DNA from: an uncultured Alistipes sp.
GTDB lineage: Bacteria; Bacteroidota; Bacteroidia; Bacteroidales; Rikenellaceae
Assembly: GCA_944326855.1 (NCBI GenBank)
Contig: CALVFO010000030.1
Coordinates: forward strand, 1-64,000
Length of the DNA stretch: 64,000 nt
Reading direction: 5' to 3'
In this document: in pieces, positions 35,573-43,977 of the stretch
How positions within the stretch are numbered: position 1 is the stretch's first letter
How the letters are laid out: the number at the start of each line of letters is the position of its first letter
Program-made: the position numbers and the translations under genes
The notes under the pieces: model-generated
What the model saw: only the letters and a program-made list of their open reading frames with translations
The model's database searches: none
What the model was told of the DNA's origin: nothing

Positions 35573-37639
35573 ATGGCAACACTAAACACCTTAAGAACCA
35601 AAGGCGGCGTGATCGTTTCGATCGTGATCGGGATCGCTCTGCTGGCCTTTTTGCTGGGTGACCTTTCCTCGGCCAACGGCATGCTCACCTCGCGTAAAAT
35701 GCGTGTCGGTGAGATCAACGGGACGCACATCGGTTACTTGGAATATACCAACCTGGTGGACCATCTCACGGCCATACAACAGGCCATGAGCGGAAAGGAC
35801 GCTCTCTCTAACGAAGAACAGGAACAGGTACGGGAAATGGCCTGGGATCAGTTGGTCAACGAATATGCGCTCAATCCCGGTTTCCAGGATATGGGTATCG
35901 TGGTTTCCGAAGCCGAACAAATCGACATGGTGGACGGAGCCTATATCTCTCCGGTGATCAACAGCGTGTTCACCAACCCCAATACGGGACTTTTCGATCC
36001 GACGCTTTTGCGTAATTTCGTTTCGGGCATGTCGCAGGATGCGTCGGGACGGGCCGCCATGATCTGGAACTACCTCAAAGAACAGATGAACCGTCAGCGT
36101 GAGATGTCCAAATATGTGGACCTGGTCGGAAAAGGGATGTTCGTGACGGATCTGGAAGTTGAACAGGCCGTTGCCAATGCCAATACCAGCAGTTCGATTT
36201 CGTATATTCAACGGAATTACGACCTGATCGCCGACTCGTTGGTTGAGGTCAGCGAATCCGAAGTTCGGGACTATTATGCCAAACATCAGCGCTTGTTCCG
36301 TCAGACGGCTACCCGCGATATCGAATATGTGGTTTTCGATGTGCTGCCTTCCGAACAGGACTATGCCGATGCCGCCAAATATGTGGATCAGATGGCCTCC
36401 GAGTTCGAAGCGAGCGAAACGCCGATGCAATACGCCATTCTCAATTCTCAGGTACAACCGGCCGAAGTGTATCTGGGCGAAAATCAGTTGCCGGGCAATC
36501 TGGCGGGTTTTGCCTTCGGTCCTAATGCCGACAAACTCTACGGCCCGGTTCTTGAATCGGATACCTATACCCTGGCCCGGGTGGTCGATACCCGTATGAT
36601 TCCCGATTCGATCGGGGCTCGTCATATTTTGCTGGCGGCCGATAGTACGGCGTTGGCCGACAGCCTGGAACAGGCGCTCAAAGCCGGTGCTGACTTTGCG
36701 GCGATGGCTCGTCAGTATTCGATCGATCCGCAGGCCGCCCAACAGGGGGGTGATCTGGGTATTTTCCCGCCCGAACGGATGGTTCCCGAATTTTCACAGG
36801 CTGCTTTGGCCGTGGATAAGGGTCAGTTCTTCCGGGTAACCACGCCGTATGGGATCCACCTGGGGCAGGTGACCTATAAGAGCAAACCGGTCAAGAAGGT
36901 GCAGTTGGCTACCATCACGTATAAGGTGGAACCGAGTGAGATGACCCAACAGACCATTTATGGCAATGTCAGCAAATTTATCAGCGAGGCGGCCGGATCG
37001 TATGAAAACTTCCAAAAGGCGACGACCGATAACGCGCTGGCCAAACGCGTCGCTCGGATTCGCAATACCGATCGTGATTTGAGCGGGATGAGCAATTCGC
37101 GTGAAGTGGTTCGTTGGGCGTTCAATGCCGCACAGGGTGAGGTTTCTCCGATTATGGAAGTCGACGGCAATTATGTAGTGGCTGCGTTGGATGCGGCTAC
37201 CGAAGACGGTTATACGCCGATTCAGCAGGTTTCTCAGGAAATCGCCGATGTGCTGCGTCATGAAAAGAAAGGGGAAATGTTGACCGACAGTCTTCGTGGC
37301 GGTACTTCACTTTCCGAAATGGCTTCGCGTACGGGGGCTGAAATCAAACAGGCTTCGGGTGTCGAGTTCAACAGCTTCTATATCGAAGGTATCGGGGTTG
37401 AACCGACATTGATCGGGGCTGTGACGGCGGTCGCTCCCGGGAAACTGTCCAAACCGGTGATTGGGATGCAGGGTGTGTACCTGTTCGATGTAGCCGAACG
37501 GGAAGATATCCCGACGACGACCCCCGAAAGTGAAAAGGTTCGTTTGCAGGCTTCCGCCGCTGCCTATATGGGAGAACGGGTTTCTCAGGCTTTGCTCGAC
37601 GACAGTCAGATTGTGGATAAACGGGTTAAATTCTTCTAA
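35573..37639 (+). CDS. PpiD/SurA-like periplasmic peptidyl-prolyl isomerase
   Basis: 688 residues. One N-terminal membrane anchor (VIVSIVIGIALLAFLLG, ~13-29) is followed by a SurA-N-like helical region and a parvulin domain at ~348-430 (ARHILLAADS, DLGIFPPERMVPEFSQAAL in part, PYGIHLGQV). A second, degenerate parvulin-like region follows. It helps fold outer-membrane and periplasmic proteins. It ends the envelope gene run and is closed by a strong terminator. Confidence 0.93.
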   Translation: MATLNTLRTKGGVIVSIVIGIALLAFLLGDLSSANGMLTSRKMRVGEINGTHIGYLEYTNLVDHLTAIQQAMSGKDALSNEEQEQVREMAWDQLVNEYALNPGFQDMGIVVSEAEQIDMVDGAYISPVINSVFTNPNTGLFDPTLLRNFVSGMSQDASGRAAMIWNYLKEQMNRQREMSKYVDLVGKGMFVTDLEVEQAVANANTSSSISYIQRNYDLIADSLVEVSESEVRDYYAKHQRLFRQTATRDIEYVVFDVLPSEQDYADAAKYVDQMASEFEASETPMQYAILNSQVQPAEVYLGENQLPGNLAGFAFGPNADKLYGPVLESDTYTLARVVDTRMIPDSIGARHILLAADSTALADSLEQALKAGADFAAMARQYSIDPQAAQQGGDLGIFPPERMVPEFSQAALAVDKGQFFRVTTPYGIHLGQVTYKSKPVKKVQLATITYKVEPSEMTQQTIYGNVSKFISEAAGSYENFQKATTDNALAKRVARIRNTDRDLSGMSNSREVVRWAFNAAQGEVSPIMEVDGNYVVAALDAATEDGYTPIQQVSQEIADVLRHEKKGEMLTDSLRGGTSLSEMASRTGAEIKQASGVEFNSFYIEGIGVEPTLIGAVTAVAPGKLSKPVIGMQGVYLFDVAEREDIPTTTPESEKVRLQASAAAYMGERVSQALLDDSQIVDKRVKFF

Positions 37640-37659
37640 TTCGTTATTTGATAGATGGG

Positions 37660-37699
37660 GCGCCGGATCCGAAATTTTTCGGATCCGGCGCTTGCTTTT
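37660..37699 (+). terminator. Terminator of the envelope operon
   Basis: GCGCCGGATCCGAAA and TTTCGGATCCGGCGC form a perfect 15-bp stem with a TT loop, followed by TTGCTTTT. Confidence 0.85.
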
Positions 37700-37996
37700 G
37701 TGCGGGAGACGACAGTCTCCTTTGCGGTCGGGATATTCGGAAGAGAAGTCTGGAGAACCGGCTCGTTTTTTGACCCGATTTGGAGGGAAACGTGAAAATT
37801 CATGGGGTTTTGAAGAAGGAAGCTCCGATTTTTAACTATCTTTAATATCGATTTGGCGATGGACGAAGATTGAAGGCGGAATCTTTGTACGCGACATGAA
37901 CCTTTTGCCCGGAACAGGGTTTGCTCTTCAGGCTTTCCGACCGTGCGCCGAATCGAACCTAACCTAACTTATACTATTTACCTAACTAACATCTCT
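37700..37996 (+). other. Intergenic region before the GH28-like gene; weak promoter candidates
   Basis: TATCTTTA (37837-37844) and AATCTTTG (37880-37887) are each one base off the -7 consensus. A reading frame starting at 37943 joins the gene but adds no plausible signal. Confidence 0.35.
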
Positions 37997-39388
37997 ATGA
38001 ACACGAAAAACGCCATTTTGTGGTTGATCGGGTTTGTGCTGTTGGTCGGTTGCCGGGAGCAGCCGAAAACCAGAACGGTGTATGCCAGTGAGTGGGGTAT
38101 CGTTCTGAACAGCGATGTATATCGGGGCGGAGGTACCGATATGACCGATGAGTTGCAGGCCTTGTTGGACAAGGCACCCCAATGGGGACGATTGCATTTG
38201 ATTTTGGATGGGGCGGCCCTGATCAGCCGACCTTTGGACATTCATTCGAATACGACCATCGAATGTCCGGACAAATCTTGTGGTCTTTTTCTGGCCGACA
38301 GTTCGAACTGTTGCGTGGTACGGAACGCCAATCGGCGGATGGATACGATTATCGACCACAATATCACCTTGATCGGAGGAGTCTATAACAATAACTCTCC
38401 GGGACAGGTTCACCATCGGGATGAGGAACCCGACATCACGATCGTATCCAATATGGTTTTCGGGATGGAATTTTACGGGGTCGAACATGTCGTCATGCGT
38501 GATGTGACGATCGCCAACCAGCGAACCTGGGCGATGGTCATGGCCAATTGGAAGTATGTGGCGATGGACGATATCCACATCGATCGTCGGGAAAGAGCCG
38601 ATGCCCAAAATCAGGATGGGTTGCATTTCTTGGGCCCGGGACGTTTCCTGACCTTGCGGAATATTTATGGGAATGCGGGCGACGATTTCATCGCCCTGGC
38701 GCCGGACGAAAGCGATCTCAAATCGAATATCGAGGATGTACTGATCGACGGGGTACATCTGGAAGAAGCCGATCAGGGGATTCGTCTTTTGTCGCGGGAG
38801 GCCGGTAAACTGGATCGTGTGATCATCCGCAATGTCACCGGAACTTATCGGAGTTACGGTTTTGTCATTACGCCGTGGTATGACGAGGGGCACGGAGGAC
38901 ATTACGGGAATATCGTTTTCGATATGATCGATTTGCGCCCGATGAAGAACAACTATACGTATGTTCGTCCGTTCCTGTTCAAGTTGGGGGGGAATATCGA
39001 AAGCATGACCCTGAAGAACATCTACCATCATACGCCGGCGTATGATCATACGTTTTGTGTCGTAGGCGGTCACTATGTACGGGACGTGCCTTCCCGGGCG
39101 GATCATCTCACCCGGATCGACCGTTTGATGATCGACGGTTTGTACGTCGACGAACGCGATGAAAACAGCGTTCCTCAGACCTATATCGATTTCCGGGGTG
39201 CAGAAGTAGGGTTGCTGTCGGTTAAGGATGTGATTATGCGGCGGGCAGACGGTTTGCCGAAGACGGGATCGTTGATCAAGGTTCGGGACAGCCATATTTC
39301 GGAGGTGATTCTCCACGACATCAGCGCTCCGTGTCTGAATCAGCTGACGGATGCTCCGGCCGGAAGTATCGGGCGGCTCGTGCGTTGA
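37997..39388 (+). CDS. GH28-like (polygalacturonase-fold) lipoprotein
   Basis: 463 residues from the ATG at 37997, which gives a clean lipoprotein signal (LLVGC). A longer frame adds 18 residues that spoil the signal. The body is a parallel beta-helix with repeated short strands. NQDGLHFLG and GDDFIALAP correspond to the N-x-D-G and DD catalytic motifs of GH28, so a pectin-type uronic-acid glycosidase is likely. The expected GHG motif is not in its usual place, so it is a divergent member. Single gene between two terminators. Confidence 0.8.
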   Translation: MNTKNAILWLIGFVLLVGCREQPKTRTVYASEWGIVLNSDVYRGGGTDMTDELQALLDKAPQWGRLHLILDGAALISRPLDIHSNTTIECPDKSCGLFLADSSNCCVVRNANRRMDTIIDHNITLIGGVYNNNSPGQVHHRDEEPDITIVSNMVFGMEFYGVEHVVMRDVTIANQRTWAMVMANWKYVAMDDIHIDRRERADAQNQDGLHFLGPGRFLTLRNIYGNAGDDFIALAPDESDLKSNIEDVLIDGVHLEEADQGIRLLSREAGKLDRVIIRNVTGTYRSYGFVITPWYDEGHGGHYGNIVFDMIDLRPMKNNYTYVRPFLFKLGGNIESMTLKNIYHHTPAYDHTFCVVGGHYVRDVPSRADHLTRIDRLMIDGLYVDERDENSVPQTYIDFRGAEVGLLSVKDVIMRRADGLPKTGSLIKVRDSHISEVILHDISAPCLNQLTDAPAGSIGRLVR

Positions 39389-39435
39389 CCTCAGGAGTCG
39401 GCCCTCTCTTTGCGGAGCGGTGGCGATTCTATGAT

Positions 39436-39471
39436 AAAAATATCCGACCGTCATGACGGTCGGATATTTTT
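39436..39471 (+). terminator. Bidirectional terminator between the GH28-like gene and the SRPBCC gene
   Basis: AAAAATATCCGACCGTCA and its exact complement form an 18-bp palindrome with A-run and T-run flanks. It can end the plus-strand GH28-like gene and the minus-strand pyrE operon. Confidence 0.9.
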
Positions 39472-39563
39472 TGAGTCCCGATATAATCGTTAAGATTCCT
39501 CCGATTCTGCGTGTTCCGATTTTCTGGCGGAAACGAAAGAGCGGGAGGGCTTTGGGGGCTGTT

Positions 39564-39974
39564 TTACAGAGGGGCGTTGTTGAATCCGGCGGCGATCTGT
39601 TCGGCAATCTGGTCTACGGCTCCGGCCAGTTTGCTGCCGACCATCATTTTCATCATCATGTTGAGCTTGACATCCAGCACGATGCGCATGCGGGTATCGT
39701 TCTCAGCCGCTTCGACCAGTTGGAGCCAGAAGGTGAAGTCCATCGGTGAACCGTCCTCTCCGCAAATTTTGATGAGTTTAGGCGCTTCCTTTTCCACCAT
39801 GCGCAGCTTGACCGGAAAGCCCTTGACCTTGAAAGAACAACTGTCTTCGGAAGCCTGCCAGCTTTCGACCTTGTCCGCCACAACGGGCGTCAGGTGCGTA
39901 AAATCACTCAGCAGTCCATAGACCAGAGCGGCCGGGCGCAGAATGCGTACATGTTTGCTTTCGTATCTTTCCAT
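39564..39974 (-). CDS. SRPBCC (START-like) family protein
   Basis: 136 residues. The layout RYESKHVRILRPAALVYGLLSDFTHL with KVKGFPVKLRM and a C-terminal long helix (AGAVDQIAEQIAAGFNN) fits the helix-grip SRPBCC fold that binds hydrophobic ligands. It follows pyrE by 16 bp on the same strand; I recall this pair as common in Bacteroidales. Function unknown; no catalytic residue visible. It is the last gene of the unit. Confidence 0.8.
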   Translation of the reverse strand: MERYESKHVRILRPAALVYGLLSDFTHLTPVVADKVESWQASEDSCSFKVKGFPVKLRMVEKEAPKLIKICGEDGSPMDFTFWLQLVEAAENDTRMRIVLDVKLNMMMKMMVGSKLAGAVDQIAEQIAAGFNNAPL

Positions 39975-39990
39975 AGCGGTAGCGATCGGA

Positions 39991-40626
39991 TTAACGGTTC
40001 CAGTTGGCCGGATCCCGACGCCATTGACGCAGGGTTTCGAGTTGGGCTTCCTGTACGTAGTTTTGTTCGCGGGCCAGTTCGATCAGGGTGTTGTAGTTGC
40101 TCAGGGTGTCGAGTTCGACGCCGGCATGGGCAAAATTTTCCTGGGCGGTCGGGAAACCGTAGGTGAAGATGGCCACCATACCCAGCACGTCGCAACCGGC
40201 ACTGCGCAAGGCTTCGACGGCGCTGAGGCTGCTGCCTCCCGTGGAGATCAGGTCTTCGATGACGACCACTTTGTCTCCCGGGTGGAACTCCCCTTCCACC
40301 TGATTGGTCAGGCCGTGCGATTTCGGGGCGCTGCGGACGTAGATGAAGGGTTTCCCCAACTTTTCAGCCGCCAGTACCCCATGGGCGATGGCTCCCGTGG
40401 CTACGCCGGCGATGATATCGGCTTGAGGGTATTTTTCGGCGATCAGGGCTGCGAAGGCTTCATAGACCTGTTTGCGTACGGCCGGATAGGAGAGAATCTT
40501 GCGGTTATCGCAATAGATGGGCGAATGCCAGCCCGAGGCCCAGGTAAAAGGATTTGTCGGATTTAATTTAATTGCCTTAATTTGTAGTAAACTTTCGGCT
40601 ACCTGTTTAGCGGAATCTTGCATCAT
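39991..40626 (-). CDS. pyrE: Orotate phosphoribosyltransferase
   Basis: 211 residues starting MMQDSAKQVAESLL. Substrate part NPTNPFTWASGWHSPIYCDN (~23-42) and PRPP motif VVVIEDLISTGGSS (~122-135). It makes OMP from orotate and PRPP in pyrimidine synthesis. The reading frame stays open far upstream inside the NUDIX gene, but family members start here. The start codon is only 6 bp from that of the divergent NUDIX gene, so its promoter must lie within the NUDIX coding region. Confidence 0.95.
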   Translation of the reverse strand: MMQDSAKQVAESLLQIKAIKLNPTNPFTWASGWHSPIYCDNRKILSYPAVRKQVYEAFAALIAEKYPQADIIAGVATGAIAHGVLAAEKLGKPFIYVRSAPKSHGLTNQVEGEFHPGDKVVVIEDLISTGGSSLSAVEALRSAGCDVLGMVAIFTYGFPTAQENFAHAGVELDTLSNYNTLIELAREQNYVQEAQLETLRQWRRDPANWNR

Positions 40627-40632
40627 TGAGTT

Positions 40633-41259
40633 ATGTATCGTGTTTATATTGAAGACAACGTGATCGTGTTTACGCCCGAGGCTTCGACAGGGGGGAATAC
40701 GCTCCGTCTGAACGTCGCCCCGGGAGAGGAACTGACGCTTACAAAGTTGTTGCAAAAAGTTCAATTTACCAAACGATTGGAAGTAATATCCACCCAGATC
40801 GAGCGGGTTTTCGACGAATTTTGCCGGACGCTTCCCTTGATCGAAGCGGGAGGAGGATTGGTTCTCGACGAAAAGGATCGTGTTCTGATGATTTTCCGCA
40901 ACGGACGTTGGGATTTGCCCAAAGGAAAACGGGAGAAGGACGAGCCGATCCGCCAGTGTGCGGTGCGGGAGGTCGGCGAAGAGTGCTCGGTTGGAGATCT
41001 GACGATCGAACGTCCCCTGACCGAGACCTATCATGCCTATCGGATCGACGGACACTGGGTTCTGAAACGCACCCATTGGTTTTTGATGCACTGTCCCGGA
41101 GCACAACGGCCCGCCCCTCAGACGATTGAGGGGATTACCGAGGCGACTTGGATTCCGGAGGCGGAAGTCCCTGCGAAAGTGGCCGGAACGTATCGGACGA
41201 TTCGGGATGTGTTTGCGGCGTGGGGGCATTACGGCGATGCCGCCTGGTTGCGGGATTGA
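40633..41259 (+). CDS. NUDIX hydrolase with an extra N-terminal domain
   Basis: 208 residues. The first ~70 (MYRVYIEDNVIVFTPEAS...) form a small domain of unknown function. The NUDIX box follows: GKREKDEPIRQCAVREVGEECSV in outline (G-x5-E-x7-REVGEE, about 98-119). It hydrolyses a nucleoside diphosphate linked to another group; the substrate is unknown. Divergent from pyrE with overlapping control regions. TTAATTTG at 40577-40584, inside pyrE, resembles a -7 box (7 of 8). Confidence 0.9.
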   Translation: MYRVYIEDNVIVFTPEASTGGNTLRLNVAPGEELTLTKLLQKVQFTKRLEVISTQIERVFDEFCRTLPLIEAGGGLVLDEKDRVLMIFRNGRWDLPKGKREKDEPIRQCAVREVGEECSVGDLTIERPLTETYHAYRIDGHWVLKRTHWFLMHCPGAQRPAPQTIEGITEATWIPEAEVPAKVAGTYRTIRDVFAAWGHYGDAAWLRD

Positions 41260-41379
41260 AAAATCCGATTGGAGGAGCGGTTTCGTTCGGATACACCGGG
41301 AGGTGTCGGGCCGAAGGGGCCTCTGCCCGCGGAGCCAGGATCAGTAGAACTGAAATTTGTTAAATTATAGATGTTACCG

Positions 41380-43515
41380 ATGAAAACACTTTTTAGCCTG
41401 TTGTGTTGCGGGGCGTTGACTGCGGTGGTGACGATCGCCTGCCACGAAGGCACTATCAAAACGAACGATGGGATGAAAACCGAAAACGCCTTGACCGAGG
41501 CGGAAAAAACGGCCGGTCTTTTAACGCCGGAAGTGCTCTGGAAAATGGGGCGTGTGGGTTCGGCGACCCTTTCGCCGGACGGGAAGACGGTGTTGTATAC
41601 CGTCAGCCGTTACAGCGTGAGCCAGAATAAAAGTCAGACCTTGATCTGGTCGGTTCCTGAAGCGGGCGGTACGGCTTCGCCGGTGGTGGAAGGCGCCGCA
41701 CCGCGTTGGAGCGGGGACGGTAGTCGTATTTATTATCTGGCGCCTCAAAATGGGGATACCCAGTTGTGGAGTGCGGCTCCGGACGGCAGCGGTGCCGTGA
41801 CGGTGACGGCTGTTCCCGGCGGTATCGAAGATTACGGGGTAGCGCCCGACGGCAATCACTTGTATTACATCCAGCGGGTGAAGGTCGAAAAGCGCAACGG
41901 CTCGGAAATCTATACCGACATGCCCGAATCCCAGGTGAAAATCTATGACGATCTGATGGCCCGTCACTGGAACTATTGGGACGACGGGTCGTATCTGCAT
42001 ATTTTCGTGGCTCCGGTGACGGCCGGTAAGGCGGGCGAAGGGGTCGATATCCTGGCCGGTGAGCCCTGGGATGCGCCGATGGCCCCCTATTTCGACGGGA
42101 GTGAGATCGCCTGGAACCAAGCCGGGACCCAATTGGCCTATACCTGCAAGAAACTCAAGGGCAAAGATTATGCTCTGAGCACCGATTCCGATATTTTCCT
42201 CTATGATTTGGCTTCGGGACAGACCCGTAACCTGACCGAAGGGATGCCGGGTTATGACAAGTATCCCGTTTTTTCGCCCGATGATTCGAAGATCGCTTTC
42301 ACCAGCATGCGTCGGGCCGGCAACGAGTCGGACAAGGATCGTCTGATGGTGGTGGACCTGGCTTCCGGGGAGAAACAGGATCTGACTGCGGAGTTCGATT
42401 ACAACGCGGGGAATATCCGTTGGGCCTCGAACAACCTGCTCTATTTTATTTCGCCCATCGAGGCGACCTATCAGTTGTGTCGGGTAGCATGTCCGGATCG
42501 GGCCGCTCAGGCCGACGGGGCTCCGACGGTGGAAGTGGTGACGAAGGGCGATCATGACCTGAATGCCTTTACGATGGCTGCCGGGAAGATGGTGACCGAA
42601 TTGACCACCTTGTCGGCTCCGACCGAACTTTATCGGGTCGACCTTCAGAATGGAGCGCTGAGCTGCCTTACCGATACCGATCCGGACATCCGGACCCATA
42701 TTAAAATGGGGGAAGTGCAGAAACGTTGGGTTAAGACCACCGACGGCAAGCAGATGCTGACCTGGGTGGTATTGCCTCCCGATTTCGATTCGACGAAGAG
42801 TTATCCGACCCTGCTGTATTGCCAGGGCGGTCCGCAGAGTGTGGTCAGTCAGCGCTGGAGCTATCGTTGGAATGTACAGGTCATGGCAGCTCAAGGGTAT
42901 GTGGTGGTGGCTCCCAACCGTCGCGGTTTGCCCTCTTTCGGACAGGAGTGGCTCGATCAGATTTCCGGGGACTACAGCGGTCAGAATATTCGGGACTACC
43001 TGAGTGCCATCGACGATGTGGCCAAGGAACCCTGGGCCGACGAAAATCGCATGGGTTGTGTAGGAGCCAGCTATGGCGGTTATTCGGTTTATTTCCTGGC
43101 CGGTCACCATCAGAAACGCTTCAAGGCGTTCATCGCCCACTGTGGGATGTTCAACTTCGAAAGCATGTACGGGTCGACCGAAGAGCTCTGGTTCCCCAAC
43201 AACGATTTGGGTGGTCCCTATTGGAGTGACGATCCGGTGGCCAAGCGCTCGTATGCCAATTCGCCTCATAAATTCGTACAGAACTGGGATACCCCCATTA
43301 TGATTATCGTCGGTCTGAACGACTTCCGGATTCCGTATGCCGAAAGCCTGCAGGCCTTTACGGCAGCCCGTCTGCACGATATTCCCAGTCGGTTGGTAGT
43401 CTTTGAAAATGAGGGACATCAAGTATTCAAACCGCAGAATTCCCTGGTATGGCAACGGGAATTTTTCGGGTGGTTGGATAAATATGTAAAAAATGCGACC
43501 CCGGCTGAAAAATAG
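41380..43515 (+). CDS. S9 family serine peptidase (dipeptidyl/acylaminoacyl-peptidase type), lipoprotein
   Basis: 711 residues from the ATG at 41380, giving a lipoprotein signal (VVTIAC, Cys21); an ATG three codons upstream is possible. The N-terminal half is a beta-propeller (repeats such as SPDGKTVLYTVSR, APDGNHLYYIQ, SPDDSKIAFTSM). The C-terminal alpha/beta-hydrolase has nucleophile Ser in GASYGGYS (~566), Asp in GLNDFRIP (~649) and His in EGHQVF (~682). It cleaves dipeptides or blocked residues from peptides in the periplasm. GAAATTTG at 41352-41359 may be its -7 box. Confidence 0.94.
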   Translation: MKTLFSLLCCGALTAVVTIACHEGTIKTNDGMKTENALTEAEKTAGLLTPEVLWKMGRVGSATLSPDGKTVLYTVSRYSVSQNKSQTLIWSVPEAGGTASPVVEGAAPRWSGDGSRIYYLAPQNGDTQLWSAAPDGSGAVTVTAVPGGIEDYGVAPDGNHLYYIQRVKVEKRNGSEIYTDMPESQVKIYDDLMARHWNYWDDGSYLHIFVAPVTAGKAGEGVDILAGEPWDAPMAPYFDGSEIAWNQAGTQLAYTCKKLKGKDYALSTDSDIFLYDLASGQTRNLTEGMPGYDKYPVFSPDDSKIAFTSMRRAGNESDKDRLMVVDLASGEKQDLTAEFDYNAGNIRWASNNLLYFISPIEATYQLCRVACPDRAAQADGAPTVEVVTKGDHDLNAFTMAAGKMVTELTTLSAPTELYRVDLQNGALSCLTDTDPDIRTHIKMGEVQKRWVKTTDGKQMLTWVVLPPDFDSTKSYPTLLYCQGGPQSVVSQRWSYRWNVQVMAAQGYVVVAPNRRGLPSFGQEWLDQISGDYSGQNIRDYLSAIDDVAKEPWADENRMGCVGASYGGYSVYFLAGHHQKRFKAFIAHCGMFNFESMYGSTEELWFPNNDLGGPYWSDDPVAKRSYANSPHKFVQNWDTPIMIIVGLNDFRIPYAESLQAFTAARLHDIPSRLVVFENEGHQVFKPQNSLVWQREFFGWLDKYVKNATPAEK

Positions 43516-43541
43516 TTTTGGAAAGTAAACCCTATACCGTG

Positions 43542-43579
43542 CGGGGCGGACCTTTTCAGAGGTCCGCCCCGATTCTTTT
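43542..43579 (+). terminator. Terminator of the S9 peptidase gene
   Basis: CGGGGCGGACCT and AGGTCCGCCCCG form a 12-bp stem, followed by ATTCTTTT. Confidence 0.85.
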
Positions 43580-43752
43580 ACAGGGGTAGTATAGGGTTAC
43601 AGGGAAGCCCGCTCCCTAAGGGAGATGTTCTTTCAAGACACAGCGGGGAGGACGAGTTCGGGAATGGGTTCGTGTCGGCGGAAGAATTTCCGGCTGACTG
43701 TTGAGGATTCTTTTGCGAGTTATTCCGGGGGAGATGGTTGCGGTGGAAAATC

Positions 43753-43784
43753 AAAAAAGCCCGACCGGAGAGGTCGGGCTTTTG
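43753..43784 (-). terminator. Terminator of the tRNA-Gln gene
   Basis: On the minus strand AAAAGCCCGACC and GGTCGGGCTTTT form a stem around a short TCTCC loop, followed by TT, 9 bp after the tRNA 3' end. Confidence 0.85.
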
Positions 43785-43792
43785 GCTTCGAG

Positions 43793-43863
43793 TTGACCCA
43801 CCAAGATTCGAACTTGGAATGACAGAACCAAAATCTGCAGTGTTACCATTACACCATGGGTCA
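43793..43863 (-). tRNA. tRNA-Gln (anticodon TTG)
   Basis: 71 nt with all arms: acceptor TGACCCA/TGGGTCA, anticodon stem GCAGA/TCTGT around loop TTTTGGT (anticodon at 43829-43831), and T-loop GTTCGAATC with stem CCAAG/CTTGG. CCA is not encoded; the base after the acceptor is A, then CTC. Confidence 0.96.
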
Positions 43864-43872
43864 AACTGGATG

Positions 43873-43902
43873 CAAATATAACGATTATTTTTTTTCTGCA
43901 AA
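43873..43902 (-). promoter_or_regulatory. Promoter of tRNA-Gln
   Basis: On the minus strand TTTG (43899-43902), 18 bp, TATATTTG (43873-43880), placing the start a few bases before the tRNA 5' end. Confidence 0.75.
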
Positions 43903-43977
43903 ACTCTTTTACGTCAGGATCCTCGGAATGTGACGGAATTGTGAGACCGGAGGGGTGTTTGCGACGTCATTTTGTCG

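Noticed and set aside
39991..41229. 412-codon version of pyrE
   Set aside because: The extra ~200 residues upstream are antisense of the NUDIX gene and unlike any OPRTase; homologues start at MQDSAKQ or MMQDSAKQ.
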